Source of the DNA: Heyndrickxia acidicola
GTDB lineage: Bacteria > Bacillota > Bacilli > Bacillales > Bacillaceae_C
Direction: 5' to 3'
Assembly (NCBI RefSeq): GCF_001636425.1
Contig: NZ_KV440953.1
Coordinates: 4,150,001-4,214,000 of the forward strand
DNA length: 64,000 nucleotides
Shown here: piece by piece, positions 1 to 7,428 of the stretch
Layout: the number at the start of each line of letters is the position of its first letter
How positions within the stretch are numbered: the stretch's first letter is position 1
The notes under the pieces: model-generated
Databases searched by the model: none
What the model was told of the DNA's origin: nothing
The model's input: the letters and a program-made list of their open reading frames with translations, nothing else
Position numbers and translations under genes: made by a program

Positions 1-2
1 AA

Positions 3-125
3 TTTTACTTAGGAGAGGACTGGTCATTGGCTTTGGAAATAACGGGGATGGTCATCGTCATTGCCGGGATTATTGTGACCCGTGTAATGAAGAAGAAGTT
101 CGAAATGGAAAAAACGGCTGAATAA
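3..125 (+). CDS. EamA/DMT-family transporter, C-terminal end (partial)
   Basis: The gene enters from the left edge; only about 40 codons are visible, ending at TAA 123-125. The peptide shows a short loop with the pattern F-x-L-G-E, then a hydrophobic helix of about 18 residues (GMVIVIAGIIVT) followed by a basic, charged tail. This pattern (LGE, then a last membrane helix starting with GM and ending near a basic tail) is typical of the last transmembrane segment of EamA/drug-metabolite transporters. A rho-independent terminator follows 9 bases after the stop, so this is the end of its transcription unit. The substrate cannot be told from this fragment. Confidence 0.6.
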   Translation, partial: FYLGEDWSLALEITGMVIVIAGIIVTRVMKKKFEMEKTAE

Positions 126-133
126 TATAAATC

Positions 134-164
134 AAACCTCTGACGACGAAGGCAGAGGTTTTTT
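134..164 (+). terminator. Rho-independent terminator after the EamA-type gene
   Basis: The stem AACCTCTG/CAGAGGTT is followed by a run of T, directly behind the transporter stop codon. Confidence 0.8.
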
Positions 165-245
165 ATATCTTCATTATTCTGTTGAAGTGTTGTGAAAAAA
201 TAATTGATGGTAATCCCAGTAGTGGCCTGACAAAAAAGAAGCACC

Positions 246-431
246 TTAAGATGCTTCTAAGCCTTTGTTTACAATGATATGTTTAAACTTTAATGTCAGC
301 CTGTCAATTTCCTGGCTGTATTTTAGTGTCTCAGGATCGTTGAAGCCCTTCTGTTGGGCAGTTGTCATCATATCTTTTCTCAATTGAGTTATTTCATTTT
401 TTAATTTAATAGATTCTAATAAAATTGTCAT
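246..431 (-). CDS. Spo0E-like aspartyl-phosphate phosphatase
   Basis: This 61-residue, mostly helical protein carries the motif S-Q-E-I-D at about residues 39-43. It matches the SQxxD signature of the Spo0E family, small two-helix phosphatases that remove the phosphate from Spo0A~P (or from other response regulators) and delay sporulation. The length is typical. The start is supported by an AGGAG sequence just upstream on the minus strand. It is transcribed alone, convergent with the EamA-type gene. Which response regulator it acts on cannot be read from the sequence. The family assignment is strong because of the motif, the size and the spore-former context. Confidence 0.8.
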   Translation of the reverse strand: MTILLESIKLKNEITQLRKDMMTTAQQKGFNDPETLKYSQEIDRLTLKFKHIIVNKGLEAS

Positions 432-599
432 TTGACATTCTCCTAATTACAAAATTGTTATTAGGTCTTCATTATGACACATCTTCGTGCAATAAAAAGA
501 CGATTTGGGCCTTGTTCAATAAGTTGTCAAAACAACGTGAACAAATTGTGAAGATATTCACATATACGAGCATTTAAGTTGAATGCTTCTTAATAGCGT

Positions 600-1097
600 A
601 TGGTCCTTTATCCACCTGATGAAGGACTTTTCTTGCTTTATTTGTGCTCGAATGGTCCTTCATCCACCCGATGAAGGACTATACTTGCTTGAATTGTGCT
701 CGAATGGTCCATCATCCCCTCGATGAAGGACTATTCTTGCTTGGATTGTGCTCGAATGGTCCTTCATCCCCTTGATGAAGGACTACTCTTGCTTGGATTG
801 TGCTCGAATGGTCCATCATCCCCTTGATGAAGGACTATTCTTGCTATGCTCGAGCTCCTTTGGTCCTTCATCCCCTTGATGAAGGACTATTCTTGCTTTA
901 TTTGTGCTCGAATGGTCCATCATCCCCTCGATGAAGGACTATTCTTGCTTGGATTGTGCTCGAATGGTCCATCATCCCCTCGATGAAGGACTATTCTTGG
1001 TTTGATTGTGCTCGAATGGTCCATCATCCCCTTGATGAAGGACTATTCTTGCTATGCTCGAGCTCCTTTGGTCCTTCATCCCCCCGATGAAGGACTT
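600..1097. repeat. Tandem array of ten ~52-bp units, each holding a hairpin
   Basis: About ten head-to-tail copies of a 52-bp unit fill the gap between the Spo0E-like gene and gsiB. Each unit has an inverted repeat, GTCCTTCATC, a loop of 4-6 bases rich in C, then GATGAAGGAC; several units carry one mismatch (GTCCATCATC). A linker with TTGCTT..ATTGTGCTCGA separates the hairpins. Two units have a shorter variant linker with GCTATGCTCGAGCTCC. The units differ by a few bases, so the array is not a very recent expansion. There is no unique spacer of constant length, so it is not a CRISPR array. No open reading frame with a ribosome binding site lies within it. Confidence 0.9.
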
Positions 1098-1154
1098 TTC
1101 TTTAATTAAAATCATCAGCAAGTTTAAATAGATCCTTTTTTAATGAAAAAAACC

Positions 1155-1179
1155 GTTTAGAACAAAAGGACAAGGGTAT
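1155..1179 (+). promoter_or_regulatory. Sigma-B promoter of gsiB
   Basis: GTTTAG at 1155-1160 and GGGTAT at 1174-1179 are separated by 13 bases. This matches the sigma-B consensus (GTTTAA, 12-14 bases, GGGTAT) with one mismatch. It lies about 45 bases upstream of the gsiB start codon, which is a known sigma-B-dependent gene in Bacillus. Confidence 0.85.
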
Positions 1180-1224
1180 TTGATATATGTACGCAGTAAA
1201 ATTCTAAGAAGGAGTGGATGAAAC

Positions 1225-1431
1225 ATGGCTAACGATAACAATTCTAAAAAAATGAGCGTAGAAGAAGCAGGACGTAAAGGCGGAGAAGCTACTGCAAAAA
1301 ATCATGACAAAGAATTCTATCAGGAAATCGGCAAAAAAGGCGGAGAAGCCACCTCAAAAAACCACGACCATGAATTTTACGAAGAGATTGGCGAAAAAGG
1401 CGGCAAGGCAAGACGGGACAACCAAGAGTAG
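1225..1431 (+). CDS. gsiB: GsiB-like general stress protein (KGG repeats)
   Basis: The 68-residue, very hydrophilic protein consists of repeats built on the pattern G-x-K-G-G-E-A-T-x-K-N-H-D-x-E-F-Y, three KGG units in all. It belongs to the LEA-like KGG stress protein family (Bacillus GsiB), thought to protect cells during heat, salt or starvation stress. B. subtilis GsiB is longer with more repeat units, so this is a short member. A strong AAGGAG lies upstream of the ATG, a sigma-B promoter lies before it, and a terminator follows. It is monocistronic. Identification is firm; the molecular mechanism of the family is still poorly known. Confidence 0.9.
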   Translation: MANDNNSKKMSVEEAGRKGGEATAKNHDKEFYQEIGKKGGEATSKNHDHEFYEEIGEKGGKARRDNQE

Positions 1432-1440
1432 AATTTAAAC

Positions 1441-1478
1441 AAAAAAGCAGGACTGGCTTAGGCTGGTTCTGCTTTTTT
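1441..1478 (+). terminator. Terminator of gsiB
   Basis: The inverted repeat AAAAAGCAG...CTGCTTTTT ends in a T-run, ten bases after the gsiB stop. Confidence 0.85.
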
Positions 1479-1680
1479 AATGCTTTAGCTCTGTTAAGAA
1501 CAATGTTGGCAGGAGGGGAGGTGCAAGATTCCTGCTTATATAAGCAACAAGCATGTCAAAGGAGGCCCTGCAGGAGCTGCGATGAGGTTTTTCTGCTGGC
1601 CGCGAAAAGCGAATGCCCACAGAGGGAAATCAACAGGGAAACAGAGCCTGTGTTTTAAAGAGTCATGCTGATTTTTACAT

Positions 1681-1709
1681 AAGGCTCTTTTCGTAAACTT
1701 TGTTCCTAT
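1681..1709 (+). repeat. Solo end of a dispersed MITE-like element
   Basis: These 29 bases match the left end of the element at 10300-10457 at nearly every position (AAGGCTCTTTTCGTAAAC and onward). The rest of that element is not found nearby, so this looks like a truncated or solo terminal repeat. Otherwise the gap from 1479 to 1873 shows no gene, RNA or promoter that I can support. Confidence 0.6.
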
Positions 1710-1873
1710 ATATACGAAGAGATTCCATTAAGACCAGAATGATTGTTCATAAGTAAAGCAGCAATCTGTGGGGGGGAATTCGAAAAATGGATGAAACTCT
1801 TGTACAGTGTTTGTGGAATAAAGAAAAATGTTAAACTTTAAAATATCATTACAAATTTGGAAGGAACAAATAT

Positions 1874-2254
1874 ATGGGAAAAGATAAAGAGAAATATCAA
1901 ACGGTTGACGAATACATAATGCAGTTTCCTGCCGAGGTTCAAGATACACTTCAAGAATTAAGAGTCATTATAAAAGAGTCAGCATCTGAAGCCGAAGAAA
2001 CAATAAGCTACCAAATGCCGGCTTTTGCATTAAATGGAACGTTAGTATATTTTGCTGCTTGGAAGAAGCATATAGGATTTTATCCAACTTCCAGTGGAAT
2101 GAATGCCTTTAAAGAAGAAGTGGCAGAGTATAAAGGTACAAAAGATTCAATCCATTTTCCTTTCACTAAGCCGCTGCCTAAAGAACTTATTAGGAAGATA
2201 GTGGAGTTTAGAGCTGCAGAGAATAAGAACAAGGGCAAGGAAAAAATAAAATAA
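1874..2254 (+). CDS. DUF1801 / YdhG-type protein (putative iron chaperone-like)
   Basis: The 126-residue soluble protein starts with a Y-x-x-x-D-E-Y-I-x-x-F-P segment and carries E-E-x-I-S-Y-Q-M-P-A-F (about residues 41-51), then W-K-K-H-I-G-F-Y-P and a final F-P...K-P-L-P segment. This is the typical layout of the DUF1801/YdhG family, which has a frataxin-like fold and has been linked to iron delivery in Bacillus. A GGAAGGA ribosome binding site precedes the ATG. It is a single-gene unit with a terminator behind it. The family assignment is firm; the iron role is carried over from the family and not visible here. Confidence 0.8.
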   Translation: MGKDKEKYQTVDEYIMQFPAEVQDTLQELRVIIKESASEAEETISYQMPAFALNGTLVYFAAWKKHIGFYPTSSGMNAFKEEVAEYKGTKDSIHFPFTKPLPKELIRKIVEFRAAENKNKGKEKIK

Positions 2255-2265
2255 TTTCGAAACGA

Positions 2266-2303
2266 GATGCCTTACTTCAGCTTAATTGGCTGAGGGCATT
2301 TTT
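2266..2303 (+). terminator. Terminator of the DUF1801 gene
   Basis: ATGCC...CAGC...GCTG...GGCAT pairs into an imperfect stem followed by a T-rich stretch, just behind the stop codon. Confidence 0.65.
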
Positions 2304-2310
2304 ATTTTTC

Positions 2311-2337
2311 AAAAAAAAGCACCGCAGAAAGCGGTGC
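2311..2337 (-). terminator. Terminator of the DUF378 gene
   Basis: On the minus strand the perfect stem GCACCGC/GCGGTGC is followed by eight T. It lies beyond the end of the minus-strand DUF378 gene. Confidence 0.85.
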
Positions 2338-2372
2338 GAGTGGGAAAGCATGTATAAAGCGAAAAACCATGA

Positions 2373-2594
2373 TTAATGTTCTAAAGGTGTTCTTCTTTCA
2401 CGGTTCACAAATGGGATAAAGACCAAGGAATATAACGCACAAAGTCCTACAATTACGTATACAATTCTTGCGATCGCTCCGCTTTGTCCCCCGAAAATCG
2501 CTGCAACAAGGTCAAATTGAAATAATCCTACTAATAGCCAGTTAATTCCGCCAATAATCAAAAGAATCAATGCGATAACATTAAACGCTTTCAA
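2373..2594 (-). CDS. DUF378 small membrane protein
   Basis: I choose the TTG at 2594 as start because it lies 6 bases after AAAGGAGGGG; a longer reading upstream has no such site. The 73-residue protein has two hydrophobic helices (about residues 3-30 and 40-65). The first contains the I-I-G-G-I-N-W-L-L-V-G-L-F signature of DUF378, a family of small two-helix membrane proteins common in Bacillus, and a short basic tail ends with two arginines. No function is established for the family. It is a single gene with its own terminator. Confidence 0.8.
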   Translation of the reverse strand: MKAFNVIALILLIIGGINWLLVGLFQFDLVAAIFGGQSGAIARIVYVIVGLCALYSLVFIPFVNRERRTPLEH

Positions 2595-2727
2595 CTTGGT
2601 CCCCTCCTTTATTTGGTTACAACACTTATATACCCTGGAAAAAACATCCCAAACGCTATTTTTATACAAAAGTTATACAAAGGTTATACAAATAATTGTA
2701 CGGAGATAAATCGATTGATAATAGTAC

Positions 2728-3567
2728 TTATTTTTCTTTTTTGAAGCCAAGTTCCTTTAGCGCTTGCTTCATGCTTGCCAGTGTTCGGATGTCTCCAAAG
2801 CTAACGCCAAGGCTCACAATGGTTTGGGCAATTTCCGGACGGACCCCTGTAATAATGACTGAGATGCCTGTCAGCCGAATGGCTTTTATAATTTGGAGAA
2901 GCTGGTCAGCCACCATGGTATCAATAATGGGAACACCTGAGACATCCAGGATGATATCAGTGAGCTTAAGCCGAGCTCCTTCCTCCAAGGCTACCTCCAT
3001 AATAAGCTTTGCACGATGTGTATCAATGGCCCCTACTAAAGGGATAACGGCAACATAGTCAAAAATAGGCACGACAGGAACAGACAGCTCTTCCAGTGCT
3101 GTGTATGCAAGCTTCATCAGATGTTGATTATGTTCGTCATAGAGCTTTCCATAAATACGGCTTATCTGATCGAGCAAAGGGTCAATAATCCTTGAAACGT
3201 CGAGCATGGTTATAGCCGAGAACTGGTTTTTTTCAAGCTCTTCAGAAAAAACATCCCAAATAACCGTTCGATAGCATGTAATGGCTTGAAGCGCATCATT
3301 TAAGGGTAAATGGTTGAATATTGCAGCATGTCCTGCATTGTTGGCCCATTTTTCAACCTCTCTTACTATATCTTTGTTTTCCCTATACAGAGCTTGCCCA
3401 AATAGCTGTATAAGACTAGCCCGATATTCTATTCGTTCCTCGAGCGGGAGAGGAGCAGCATCCAGCTTTTTCTCAAATGCATCGCCTTGCTTTCTCCCAA
3501 CATGCTCAGCCAGCAGCTGGCTGTTTTGAATAATTTTATTTCCGATATACATTAATTCGTGTTTCAT
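2728..3567 (-). CDS. RsbR-family STAS protein (stressosome component)
   Basis: The protein of about 279 residues has a variable helical N-terminal half (globin-like sensor region of RsbR proteins) and a C-terminal STAS domain (about residues 160-275). The STAS domain has L-D-V-S-G-V-P-I-I-D-T, with the threonine that RsbT phosphorylates in RsbR proteins, and ends with the conserved I-I-T-G-V-R-P-E-I-A-Q-T-I stretch. RsbR paralogues build the stressosome with RsbS and RsbT and control sigma-B. I choose the ATG at 3567, because the GAGAGG ribosome binding site abuts the ATG at 3573 but lies 6 bases before 3567. It stands alone here, without rsbS or rsbT, as is usual for the extra RsbR paralogues. 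Confidence 0.88.
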   Translation of the reverse strand: MKHELMYIGNKIIQNSQLLAEHVGRKQGDAFEKKLDAAPLPLEERIEYRASLIQLFGQALYRENKDIVREVEKWANNAGHAAIFNHLPLNDALQAITCYRTVIWDVFSEELEKNQFSAITMLDVSRIIDPLLDQISRIYGKLYDEHNQHLMKLAYTALEELSVPVVPIFDYVAVIPLVGAIDTHRAKLIMEVALEEGARLKLTDIILDVSGVPIIDTMVADQLLQIIKAIRLTGISVIITGVRPEIAQTIVSLGVSFGDIRTLASMKQALKELGFKKEK

Positions 3568-3733
3568 ATTCATCCTCTCCCTAAACTCACAGCTTAACTG
3601 ACATTCAAGCTTTTTACCTTATACCCCATTTTCAATATTTATTCACATCGTTACGATAAGGAAAAAGAGCCGCTTTAGTTTAATATATGGAAAATTAGTC
3701 TTTACAATTGAAGGGAGTTATGTACAAGGCACT

Positions 3734-3880
3734 ATGCAAATTCTATATCTAATGGTGATCGAAGATGAAAACGAGTACCTTGAGAAGACAACTGCAGGAA
3801 GACCAGAACGCTGCCAATGGCTATGTTATACCAATGATGATTTTAATCCACAGTTGATTGAAGCAAAGAGACTCCTCTAA
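3734..3880 (+). CDS. Possible 48-residue small protein, unrecognised
   Basis: A small open frame codes for a protein with acidic and basic residues well mixed (MQILYLMVIEDENEYLEKT at the start, ending E-A-K-R-L-L). A GGGAG sequence lies upstream, but 16 bases away from this ATG, so translation is uncertain. It could be the remnant of a larger gene. I recognise no family. The rest of the gap 3568-4150 shows only the hairpin at 3931-3959. Confidence 0.3.
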   Translation: MQILYLMVIEDENEYLEKTTAGRPERCQWLCYTNDDFNPQLIEAKRLL

Positions 3881-3930
3881 GAGAAAAACGCTTCAAGGAG
3901 CTGGCGCATTGGCGCTGTAGAAAAGGATTC

Positions 3931-3959
3931 AAAAAAAAATCCGGCAGCAAAGGCCGGAT
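3931..3959 (-). terminator. Terminator-like hairpin facing left
   Basis: ATCCGGC/GCCGGAT with a 7-base loop is followed, on the minus strand, by nine T. No minus-strand gene ends here, so it may insulate the region from leftward read-through or belong to an unrecognised transcript. Confidence 0.5.
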
Positions 3960-4167
3960 CAAAACAAATATAAGGGGGTTAAAAGTAAAAAAGGGTTAAT
4001 GCTTGTCCTGATTACAAGTATAGAAAAGAAATCTTAAAATTCCCTTAAATTATTGTTTACTTTATTCAGAAATTTTTTCACCTACTCCATATGTATAGTT
4101 CAACTGGAATAGGCCTCTTAACCTAAAAAAATGCAGAATATTGTAGACTTTTGACGAAAAAGAGCAT

Positions 4168-4173
4168 TATAAT
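4168..4173 (+). promoter_or_regulatory. -10 element upstream of the c-di-GMP riboswitch
   Basis: A perfect TATAAT lies about 45 bases before the aptamer. A good -35 at 17-base spacing is missing; TTGACG is present but only 11 bases away, and TAGACT is 18 bases away. The -10 assignment is likely, the -35 is not resolved. Confidence 0.45.
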
Positions 4174-4215
4174 GGAAATAAATGTACTATTCATTCGATA
4201 AAGGCAAACTTATTG

Positions 4216-4285
4216 AAAAATAAGGACGCAAAGCCGCGAGCCTAAGGCAGTACAAAGAAATGCTAGGGCAGTCGGGCCGCCGAAT
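4216..4285 (+). ncRNA. Cyclic di-GMP-I (GEMM) riboswitch
   Basis: The segment shows the hallmarks of the GEMM-I aptamer: a purine-rich ATAAGGACGCAAAGCC start, a first stem-loop with GAGCCTAAGGC, and then GCTAGGGCAGTCGGGCCGCC, which forms the second, tetraloop-receptor-like arm. It lies in the leader of an EAL phosphodiesterase gene whose start codon is about 150 bases downstream. The intervening part contains the palindrome GGAAGCTTCC and a T-rich stretch that could form the expression platform, but I cannot tell whether the switch turns the gene on or off. The control logic is clear: c-di-GMP level sets expression of an enzyme that destroys c-di-GMP. Confidence 0.88.
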
Positions 4286-4432
4286 AAGCAGTGGACTTAA
4301 ATAGGGAAGCTTCCGTTCATATTTCGGTTGCTGCTTTCCTGTTTTTTCGTATTGGCACGCTATTATCATGGCCTGCAAATGCCCCTCTTAGCTTGGCGAT
4401 CATAATCATTGTAGAAAAGGGGAGAGCGGGAG

Positions 4433-5158
4433 ATGACAATTCATGAGGTCATTGAGAAAGGAAACTTCACACATCATTATCAGCCCATTTATAACATTCA
4501 AAGTAACTCAGTGATTGGTTATGAAGGGCTGCTTCGTTCGGAAAAATATCCTAATCCGGAGCAGGCATTTTTAGAGGCAAAAGAGAAGAACAGTCTTTTT
4601 GAGCTGGATTCTCGTTCACTTCAAAAGGCCATTTTCACATATCAATCCGCCGGATATTCAATTGATAACGGGCTATTATTCCTGAATATTATTCCATCCA
4701 CATTAGAAAACAAAGATTTTTTAAATTTTGTGAATAAAATAATGAAGGAGAACCAAGGCCAACAACTCGTACTGGAAATTAGTGAAACTGAGGAAATGAC
4801 GGTAAGCAGTGAAATGATAAGAAAGCTGGAAAAACTAAGAGGCCTTGGCATCAGGATTGCAGTTGATGATTTTGGAAAAAGCTATTCTCATTTCAAAACC
4901 ATTATTGAAGTGGTTCCTGAATTTATTAAATTAGATCGGTATTTGACTGCGGATCTATCTTCTTCCTTAAAAAAGCAAGCGATCATCCAATATTGCCTGG
5001 ATTTTTGCAGCCAATTTAACAGCAAGCTTATTTTAGAAGGGATTGAAACAGAACTGGAGCTGGAGATGGCAAAGCAGCTTGGTGTGATATATGCTCAAGG
5101 GTTTTTTCTTGGAAGACCGGCAATACTTCCCAAAGCATACCAGCAGGTGGTTGTTTAA
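4433..5158 (+). CDS. EAL-domain cyclic di-GMP phosphodiesterase
   Basis: The 241-residue cytoplasmic protein is a single EAL domain without sensor or membrane segment. It hydrolyses c-di-GMP to pGpG. The catalytic signature is complete: E-G-L-L-R near residue 31 (EAL motif variant), the E of E-I-S-E near 133, D-D-F-G near 155, K-L-D near 175, E-G-I-E near 212 and Q-G-F-F-L-G near 232. It should therefore be active. A strong GGGGAGAGCGGGAG precedes the ATG. A c-di-GMP-I riboswitch sits in its leader, which makes a feedback loop. The gene is monocistronic; the next gene starts 138 bases later with its own ribosome binding site. Confidence 0.92.
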   Translation: MTIHEVIEKGNFTHHYQPIYNIQSNSVIGYEGLLRSEKYPNPEQAFLEAKEKNSLFELDSRSLQKAIFTYQSAGYSIDNGLLFLNIIPSTLENKDFLNFVNKIMKENQGQQLVLEISETEEMTVSSEMIRKLEKLRGLGIRIAVDDFGKSYSHFKTIIEVVPEFIKLDRYLTADLSSSLKKQAIIQYCLDFCSQFNSKLILEGIETELELEMAKQLGVIYAQGFFLGRPAILPKAYQQVVV

Positions 5159-5296
5159 GATATACTAAGTGCAGAATAGAATGTATGCTTACTGGCGTTA
5201 TATGCTTGGCCGAGGCTGATGTTGGAGGTTGCTTGTTATTTAACAGACAGCTGCCGTACGCTGAGATAATCTATATAGGCTAAAGGGGGGGATGGA

Positions 5297-6040
5297 ATGA
5301 ATTCACTAGTTTTGGAGAAATTGAGCGTTGCAGTAATGGCCATCGATAACCATTTTACCATTACAGTTGCAAATCAAATGTGCAAGACCATATTAGGAAT
5401 TGAGCCTAAAGAGGCGATTGGCAGAAACATTGATAAATTTTTTAATTATCCTCCAGAGTTCACAAGGACTCTTCAGCATACTCTTGAAAGAGGCGAAAAC
5501 TATTATTATGAGGTCTTCCCTTATAACTGGGGCCCCTATGAGAAAACACTGAGCCAGCGCTCTGTGCTGCTAAAGGATGAAAATGGTGAAATTGCGGGTG
5601 CCATGATTGAATTTGAAGATATTACAGAGCGCTACCTTGAACAGGAAGAATACAAAGCCTTTATGGAGGAAATCGCTATTAGCATTATTCCAGTGGCAGA
5701 GAGAATTGGCATGGTTGTCCTTCAAAATCTTCCTTTTGATCTCGGGCTCGATGGTTTTAACAATCTGTGTGCAAGGGCAATGGAAAAAACAAAGAATCTG
5801 AAGCTCCGTTCTTTGGTTCTCGATGCTTCTTCCCTTCCTGCTGTCAGGATCCTGTCCTCTATCCAATCCTTTAAAAACATTTTGGCAGCTTTTAGGCTGA
5901 TCGGGATTGAAATTGTTATTGCAGGAATTACCCCTGAAGTAGCCATTCAGGTAGTGAATGAAGGCATTGATTTTACGGACATGGAAACATTTGCCGATAT
6001 GCTTCAGGCGTTGGAATTTCTAAAAGGGAAATTAAAGTGA
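5297..6040 (+). CDS. PAS-STAS protein (RsbR-like signalling protein)
   Basis: The 247-residue protein has an N-terminal PAS domain (about 1-115, with the conserved N-x-x-x-x-x-I-L-G and a final A-M-I-E-F-E-D-I-T-E-R) and a C-terminal STAS domain (about 125-245). The STAS part resembles RsbR proteins, including G-I-T-P-E-V-A-I-Q-V-V. The residue that is phosphorylated in RsbR (T in V-P-V-V-D-T) is replaced here: the segment reads L-P-A-V-R-I followed by serines. It may thus act without RsbT phosphorylation or on another serine. PAS could sense redox, light or a ligand; no cofactor is visible. AAAGGGGGG precedes the ATG. A role in stress signalling is inferred. Confidence 0.8.
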   Translation: MNSLVLEKLSVAVMAIDNHFTITVANQMCKTILGIEPKEAIGRNIDKFFNYPPEFTRTLQHTLERGENYYYEVFPYNWGPYEKTLSQRSVLLKDENGEIAGAMIEFEDITERYLEQEEYKAFMEEIAISIIPVAERIGMVVLQNLPFDLGLDGFNNLCARAMEKTKNLKLRSLVLDASSLPAVRILSSIQSFKNILAAFRLIGIEIVIAGITPEVAIQVVNEGIDFTDMETFADMLQALEFLKGKLK

Positions 6041-6047
6041 TGGACAT

Positions 6048-6078
6048 GGCTGCTTTTTAATGGAAGCGGCTTTTTTTT
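6048..6078 (+). terminator. Terminator of the PAS-STAS gene
   Basis: GCTGCTTTT pairs with GGAAGCGGC (with G-U pairs), followed by eight T. Confidence 0.7.
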
Positions 6079-6204
6079 ATGCTTGTATGTCAGGATATGT
6101 TTTTTAAGCGGCTGAAATGTGAACTGGGAATTTAGAAGGATTATCGATTTCAGGGAGCGAATAGTTATAAAGCATACGCTTCACTGAAGAAAGAGGGATA
6201 CAGT

Positions 6205-6768
6205 ATGGAACCAATTCTTTTAGATTTTCCTAACGAGTTTGAAACAGAGCGGTTAATCATTCGAATGCCAAAGCCTGGCGATGGAAAAGCGGTCTGGGAA
6301 GCGATTCAAGCATCAATTGAAGAGCTGAAGCCATGGATGCCGTGGGCTAAAATAGATCAAACGATTGAAGAAACCGAAGCAAATACCAGAGAGTCATATG
6401 TGGCTTTTTTAAAGCGTGAAGACTTAAGGCTGCTGGTATTTTTAAAAGATAGCGGACAATTTATTGCTTCTTCAGGCCTGCATCGAATCAATTGGTCCAT
6501 CCCAAAGTTTGAAATCGGCTATTGGATTGATACAAGATTTAGCGGTAAAGGGTATATGACAGAAGCAGCACAGGGAATTGAGGAATTCGCAAGACGTGAG
6601 CTGAAAGCGCGACGGATTGAAATTCGCTGCGATTCCACAAACGTCAAAAGCAGAGCCATCCCTGAACGCTTAGGATTTACATTGGAAGGCATCCTGAAAA
6701 ATGAAAGCCGCGCCATTTTGGGAGATGGGTTAAGGGATATGTGTGTGTTTGCTAAGGTGTTTGATTGA
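6205..6768 (+). CDS. GNAT N-acetyltransferase, RimL/RimJ-like
   Basis: The 187-residue protein has the layout of GNAT enzymes that acetylate N-termini of ribosomal proteins or small amines: F-E-T-E-R-L-I-I-R at residues 12-20, E-I-G-Y-W-I near 105, the acetyl-CoA loop R-F-S-G-K-G-Y near 114, and the C-terminal R-A-I-P-E-R-L-G-F-T-L-E-G signature. It is soluble and full length. GAGGG lies before the ATG. It is a single gene, convergent with the nitroreductase, with a shared bidirectional hairpin between them. The natural substrate cannot be told. Confidence 0.85.
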   Translation: MEPILLDFPNEFETERLIIRMPKPGDGKAVWEAIQASIEELKPWMPWAKIDQTIEETEANTRESYVAFLKREDLRLLVFLKDSGQFIASSGLHRINWSIPKFEIGYWIDTRFSGKGYMTEAAQGIEEFARRELKARRIEIRCDSTNVKSRAIPERLGFTLEGILKNESRAILGDGLRDMCVFAKVFD

Positions 6769-6820
6769 GGGATCTTAGTGTCTTTGGGAAGGTTTAGAAC
6801 TGAATTTGTAGATATCGAGA

Positions 6821-6860
6821 AAAAACTCCTAATGCCAAGCTCAGCATTAGGAGTTTCTTT
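6821..6860. terminator. Bidirectional terminator
   Basis: The perfect 12-bp stem AACTCCTAATGC/GCATTAGGAGTT, with A-run on the left and T-run on the right, serves the acetyltransferase (+) and the nitroreductase (-). Confidence 0.85.
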
Positions 6861-6861
6861 A

Positions 6862-7428
6862 TTATTCATGGTCGATAATCGTTAATAGTTCATCAAGCGG
6901 TTTACGCGTTTTAGCAGGAGGAATTTTTGCTGGATAACCAAGGTGGACTAACCCAACAATTTTCTCGCCGGGTTCAACGCCGATTGCTTCACGAAAATCC
7001 GATTGAAGAATGTAAGCAGGTGTTTTCCAGGCCATGCCAAGTTCTTTTTCCAGTGCAAGGAGGTGAAGATTTTGAATAACGCAGCTGGCTGTAGCGTAAT
7101 CTTCTTCACGTATTCCGAGATTAGGGTCTTCTTTCATCACGACCGTTAAGAGGACAGGAGAGCCCATAAGCTTTTGGTAGCCTGCTTCTCCGGCTTTTTC
7201 TCTTAAATCTGGATCCTTTTCTTTCTTTTTCGCAACATTTCTGCTTACTTCAGCTAGGCGTTTTCTGCCGTCGCCTACCGTCAGGATAAAGCGGAAAGGC
7301 TGGGTCATTCTGTGATTTGGAGCCCACATGGCAGTGTCCAGCAATTCTTTCACTAACTCTACAGAAACCGGACGATCCTCATATGCGTTAACGGTACGTC
7401 TTTCTTTAATAAGCTGAGCTAATTCCAT
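6862..7428 (-). CDS. Nitroreductase family protein (YdjA-like)
   Basis: The start at 7428 is chosen because GGAGG lies 5 bases upstream; a longer frame exists but has no ribosome binding site. The 188-residue protein has the FMN-dependent nitroreductase fold: E-R-R-T-V at residues 9-13 and W-A-P-N-H-R-M-T-Q-P-F-R near 36, then a G-S-P-V-L-L-T-V central part and G-L-V-H-L-G-Y-P near the end. The short length and the N-H-R-M-T-Q-P signature fit the YdjA/RnfE-like subgroup, which uses FMN and NAD(P)H. Substrate unknown. It is convergent with the GNAT gene. Confidence 0.85.
   Translation of the reverse strand: MELAQLIKERRTVNAYEDRPVSVELVKELLDTAMWAPNHRMTQPFRFILTVGDGRKRLAEVSRNVAKKKEKDPDLREKAGEAGYQKLMGSPVLLTVVMKEDPNLGIREEDYATASCVIQNLHLLALEKELGMAWKTPAYILQSDFREAIGVEPGEKIVGLVHLGYPAKIPPAKTRKPLDELLTIIDHE

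Noticed and set aside
600-1097. CRISPR array
   Set aside because: The units are near-identical over their whole length; there are no unique spacers and no cas genes.
4187-4378. Minus-strand frame across the riboswitch
   Set aside because: It overlaps the aptamer and has no ribosome binding site.
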